DNA from: Natronomonas marina
GTDB taxonomy: Archaea; Halobacteriota; Halobacteria; Halobacteriales; Haloarculaceae
Length of the DNA: 64,000 nucleotides
Direction: 5' to 3'
NCBI RefSeq assembly: GCF_024298905.1
Contig: NZ_CP101154.1
Span: 682,001-746,000, forward strand
Each line of letters starts with the position of its first letter. The first letter of the stretch is position 1. A program made the translations under genes and the position numbers. The notes below the pieces were generated by a model, which saw only the letters and a list, made by a program, of their open reading frames with translations, was not told the origin of the DNA and did not search any database. Shown here piece after piece: positions 61,078 to 64,000 of this stretch.

Positions 61078-62253
61078 CTACCGCCGGCGGACGACGAGCA
61101 GCGCGGCCGCGAGCAGCGCGACCAGCGCGACGACCGGCGTAAAGCCAGGCCCGTCGCTTATCGTCGGCGTCGCGCGGTCGGCGCCACCGGCGTTGCCGCC
61201 ACCGTCGCCGCCCGCGTTGCCCTGCGTTCGGGTGGCCTGGCCGTCACCGCCGCCGCTGCCGCCGGCGTTGCCGCCACCACCGGCATCGCCGCCAGCGTTC
61301 CCGCCGCCGGCGTTGCCGCCGCTGGTGGTCTGGACCTGTGTCGGTGTGGGAGTGTTCGGCGCCTGCGTCGGCGTGGGGGTGTTCGGCGCCTGCGTCGGCG
61401 TGGGGGTATTCGGTGCCTGTGTCGGTGTGGGCGTGGCCCCGTTGCCGCCCGGTGTGGGCGTGGGCGTCCCGCTTTCGGTCGGCGGCGGGCCGAGTTGCTC
61501 GCGGGCCTGCTGTTCGTTTTCGCAGTCGCAGATGTAGACGTAGTTCGAGTTCAGGTTGATTCCACGCCACTTCTTGTTGTCGGGTTCACACTGGGAGTTG
61601 CCCTCCTCGGTGCACTTGGTGGCGATAGTACCGTTGGTGTAGCCCTGGAGCTGATACCAGCCGGGGGTGCTGGTCATCGTCAGGCAGGGGCCGGCGTTGG
61701 AGCCGACACCCTGGGCGGCCACGACAGCGTCGTCCGGCGAGAGGTACGGTGGCCCGCCCCCGAGGTCGCCCCAGTCGTAGAAGTCGACCGTGAGACCGCC
61801 CTGTTCGAGTGTCGAGCCCTTGCGGTGTTCGATGAGGTCCTCGTCGACGCGGGTGCCGCTGCGGGTGTTGCCCCGGTCGATGCCGAAGACCTTCGTGTTC
61901 TGGGTGACGTCGCAGTTGCTGTAGTCGATCCACTCGGCCTCGATGACGATGAAGTTCATCCAGAGTCCGTCCTCGGCGTTCTGTTCCGTGAACGCCTGCT
62001 GGCCGGTGGCGAAGTACTCGATACTGCCGTTCTGCTGGTTCTGACTGCCCGGCAGATGGTCGGTCTGTGTCGGAAGGTTGATCGTGAAGTTCACTGCCCC
62101 GCTGCTGGTGTTGTACGTCGGTGCGTTCTCGCGTTCGTGCTGGTCGGCCGCGACCGTGCCGGCAAACGCCAGCACCGTCACGCCCCCGACGGCCGACACT
62201 GCCAAAACGACCGCCAGAAGCGTCGCCGAAACTCGTTTGTTGCGCCTCTCCAT
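61078..62253 (-). CDS. secreted surface protein with PGF-CTERM-type anchor
   Basis: The protein has 391 residues. A Sec signal ('VSATLLAVVLAVSAVGGVTV') begins the protein. A soluble domain (about 40-240) has several Cys ('NCDVTQNTKVFG', 'GPCLTMTSTPGWYQLQGY', 'CDCENEQQ') and likely disulfides. 'TPTPTQAPN' is repeated three times, followed by a Gly/Asn-rich stretch, together a wall-spanning stalk. The end, 'DGPGFTPVVALVALLAAALL' plus 'VVRRR', is the PGF-CTERM tripartite signal cut by archaeosortase A for lipid attachment. A TATA-like 'tttataaacc' lies about 57 bases before the start. The mature domain is of unknown function. Confidence 0.85.
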   Translation of the reverse strand: MERRNKRVSATLLAVVLAVSAVGGVTVLAFAGTVAADQHERENAPTYNTSSGAVNFTINLPTQTDHLPGSQNQQNGSIEYFATGQQAFTEQNAEDGLWMNFIVIEAEWIDYSNCDVTQNTKVFGIDRGNTRSGTRVDEDLIEHRKGSTLEQGGLTVDFYDWGDLGGGPPYLSPDDAVVAAQGVGSNAGPCLTMTSTPGWYQLQGYTNGTIATKCTEEGNSQCEPDNKKWRGINLNSNYVYICDCENEQQAREQLGPPPTESGTPTPTPGGNGATPTPTQAPNTPTPTQAPNTPTPTQAPNTPTPTQVQTTSGGNAGGGNAGGDAGGGGNAGGSGGGDGQATRTQGNAGGDGGGNAGGADRATPTISDGPGFTPVVALVALLAAALLVVRRR

Positions 62254-62444
62254 ACCGGTCAGTGATTCCCTTCTACTGGATAACCTCTCTGCGGGCAATT
62301 TGCCGTGGTTTATAAACCGTAAACCGTGGTTAGGAGGTTCAGTATTAGGACGTGCGGCTCTCGCGTGTCGTCTCTCCCGGGCCGTTCCGAGTCGGCGTGG
62401 CCGGTGGCGACTCCGTTTTCCGGCTGGCGCCCCTACGACGCGTA

Positions 62445-63527
62445 ATGACTGGCCGAAACGCCGGGGACGAACGTGAGCGGCCGACGGAGCGGAACGGCCA
62501 CGCCGAGTCGTCGACCGGCCTCGACGTCGAGCCGTTCCCGACGGCGGCGGAGCGGTCGGTGCCCGACCGGGCGACGGACCCGGCCATCGAGGTCGAGGGA
62601 CTGACCAAGCGATTCGGCGGGGGCGACGACGCGGTCGTGGCCGTCGACGACGTCTCCTTCGCGGTCGAGACGGGGTCGGTCGTCGGGCTGCTCGGTCCGA
62701 ACGGCGCCGGCAAGACCACGCTCATCAAGTCGGTCCTGGGGATGGTGCTGCCCGACGAGGGGACCGTCCGGATTCGGGGCGTCGACGTGGCCGAGCGGCC
62801 GCGAGCGGCCTACGCACACGTCGACGCGATGCTGGAGGGTGCGCGCAACGACTACTGGCGGCTGACGGTCCGGGAGAACCTCCGGTACTTCGCAACGGTG
62901 GGCGGCGTCGACCCCGACTCCGTGGCCGACCGCCACGACCGCCTGCTGGAGCAACTCGAGTTGACCGAGAAGGCCGACACGCCGGTCCGGGACCTCTCCC
63001 GCGGCATGAAACAGAAGGTGTCGCTGGCGAGCGTCCTCGCTGGCGGCGCCGACGTCGTCTTCCTCGACGAACCGACGCTCGGCCTCGACGTCGAGAGCTC
63101 GCGGACCCTCCAGCGCGAGCTCCGCCGGCTCGTCGAACGCGAAGGCCTCACCGTCTTCGTCAGCAGCCACGACATGGACGTCGTCGAGACGGTCTGTGAT
63201 CGCGTGCTCGTGATGTCCGGGGGTCGCATCGTCGCCGACGACGGCGTCGAGGCGTTGCTCCGCCGCGGGGCGACCGGTCGGGTCGCCGTCACCAGCCCCG
63301 ACCTCGACGACGAGGCGGTCGCCGCCGTCCGCGAGCGGTTCGAGGTCACCGCCGTCGAGACCCGCGACCGCGGCACTCGCATCGAGGTCGCGGCCGCCGG
63401 CGAGGAGCTGTACGCGCTGATGGAGCGGCTGGCGGCGGCGGGCGTGACGCCCGAACGGGTCCGGACCGTCGAGCCGGACCTCGAGGACGTCTTCGTCGGC
63501 CTGACCGGGCAGGGGGAAGACCGATGA
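62445..63527 (+). CDS. ABC exporter ATPase
   Basis: The protein has 360 residues from the ATG at 62445. An unusual 45-residue polar N-terminal extension precedes the ATPase: the Walker A 'GLLGPNGAGKTTLIKSVLGM', the signature 'LSRGMKQKVSLASVLAGG', the Walker B 'VVFLDEPTLGLDVESS' and the H-loop 'VFVSSHDMDVVE'. The C-terminal domain is of the CcmA/NatA type. The Q-loop region 'AHVDAMLEGARNDYWRLTVR' lacks the usual Gln, which is atypical. It is coupled to the permease gene by an ATGA overlap. Confidence 0.85.
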   Translation: MTGRNAGDERERPTERNGHAESSTGLDVEPFPTAAERSVPDRATDPAIEVEGLTKRFGGGDDAVVAVDDVSFAVETGSVVGLLGPNGAGKTTLIKSVLGMVLPDEGTVRIRGVDVAERPRAAYAHVDAMLEGARNDYWRLTVRENLRYFATVGGVDPDSVADRHDRLLEQLELTEKADTPVRDLSRGMKQKVSLASVLAGGADVVFLDEPTLGLDVESSRTLQRELRRLVEREGLTVFVSSHDMDVVETVCDRVLVMSGGRIVADDGVEALLRRGATGRVAVTSPDLDDEAVAAVRERFEVTAVETRDRGTRIEVAAAGEELYALMERLAAAGVTPERVRTVEPDLEDVFVGLTGQGEDR

Positions 63528-64000
63528 GCACCGGACGACCGGAGGGGTCGGCCGACCGACGCGCGGCCGGCTACCGCCACCTCGCGCGGGCCGTCCTCTA
63601 CCGAGAGTACCTGCTGTTCGTCCGGTACCCCGCCAACGCCCTCGGCGGTATCGTCGTCTCGCTTTTCTTCTTCGGCGTGCTGTTCTACGGCGGTCGGATG
63701 CTCGCGGGACAGGCCCTGTCGGACTCCATCGAGGGCATCGTCGTCGGCTACTTCCTGTGGACGCTGTCGGTCGGCGCCTACTCCGCCATCTCCAACGACA
63801 TCGGCAGCGAGGTCCAGTGGGGGACCCTCGAGCGGCATGTGATGACGCCGTTCGGCTTCGCGCCGGTCGCCCTGCTGAAGGGGGCGGCGAAGGTCGTGCG
63901 GACGTTCCTCGTCTCGGCGGTCATCCTGGCGGCGATGCTTCTCATCACCGGCACTTCCCTGGAGTTGCACCTCCTCACGGTCGTCGTCGTGGCGACGCTC
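63524..64000 (+). CDS. ABC-2 exporter permease, cut by the window end
   Basis: The first 159 residues are visible. A polar N-terminus with 'LARAVLYREYLLFVRYP' is typical of ABC-2 permeases. Helices follow: 'LGGIVVSLFFFGVLFYGG', 'SIEGIVVGYFLWTLSVGAYS' and 'VRTFLVSAVILAAMLLITG'. The conserved 'QWGTLERHVMTPFGFAPVAL' loop is present. The start overlaps the ATPase stop by four bases. The substrate of the exporter is unknown. Confidence 0.85.
   Translation, partial: MSTGRPEGSADRRAAGYRHLARAVLYREYLLFVRYPANALGGIVVSLFFFGVLFYGGRMLAGQALSDSIEGIVVGYFLWTLSVGAYSAISNDIGSEVQWGTLERHVMTPFGFAPVALLKGAAKVVRTFLVSAVILAAMLLITGTSLELHLLTVVVVATL

Noticed and set aside
1-64000. CRISPR array or cas genes
   Set aside because: I saw no regularly spaced direct repeats and no cas-like proteins. 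The only RNA-guided nucleases are the TnpB proteins.

Overview
The window is from a haloarchaeon (class Halobacteria). It is GC-rich and its proteins are acidic. The signalling and envelope families are typical of that group: histidine kinases with the 'LRHNxRNE' H-box, bacterio-opsin-activator (BAT) HTH proteins, a HalX response regulator, a protein with a C-terminal PGF-CTERM-type signal, Tat/lipobox lipoproteins and IS1341-type tnpB elements. Several genes have a TATA-like box 25-30 bases before the start codon, as expected for leaderless archaeal mRNAs. I cannot name the genus.

Bases 1 to about 39,690 are accessory, island-like DNA that ends at the 3' end of a tRNA-Thr gene (39698-39768, minus). 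It is rich in signal transduction genes and heavily decayed. Three 7TM histidine kinases (1068-2783, 5985-7607, 35221-36855) sit near two paralogous winged-helix regulators and a family of small Tat lipoproteins, of which one is intact and two are frameshifted. A fourth 7TM kinase survives only as a stop-riddled fragment at 146-425. The pairs at 1068-3655 and 32904-36855 have the same divergent HTH/kinase layout and share a conserved block upstream of the HTH gene; the second has been split by an insertion sequence. Between them lie a multi-PAS kinase, a kinase plus BAT pair, a HalX regulator, an ABC exporter operon that has lost its start codon and reading frame, an intact ABC exporter operon, an AIM24-family protein, a DUF4097-like lipoprotein, small membrane proteins, and PPOX and HTH genes. 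Mobile DNA includes three related IS5-like elements, a DDE element with a 10-bp duplication, a small MITE-like element, an intact tnpB gene, and a decayed transposase beside the tRNA.

Bases 39,700-42,970 look like core chromosome: a hypothetical gene, enoyl-CoA hydratase, a zinc-finger membrane protein, NAD synthase and tRNA-Gly(CCC). A second, small island (about 42,970-47,160) follows tRNA-Gly. It holds a tyrosine recombinase, a hypothetical gene, the N-terminal stub of a second integrase, and two broken tnpB genes nested together with their right-end hairpins.

From 47,200 to 64,000 the sequence is core-like again: an S15-type peptidase, a ComEC-like metallo-beta-lactamase lipoprotein with DUF3006, an ADP-ribosylglycohydrolase, a CNNM/CBS transporter, a three-gene membrane/HTH/zinc-ribbon operon facing a 1344-residue BAT regulator, an FAD monooxygenase, a PPOX-like protein, a secreted PGF-CTERM protein and an ABC exporter cut by the window end.

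The most notable signals are four copies of a covarying stem-loop at tnpB right ends (two without a tnpB body), the duplicated and decaying kinase/HTH/lipoprotein module, and a pseudo-receiver plus PAS front end shared by a kinase and a BAT regulator.
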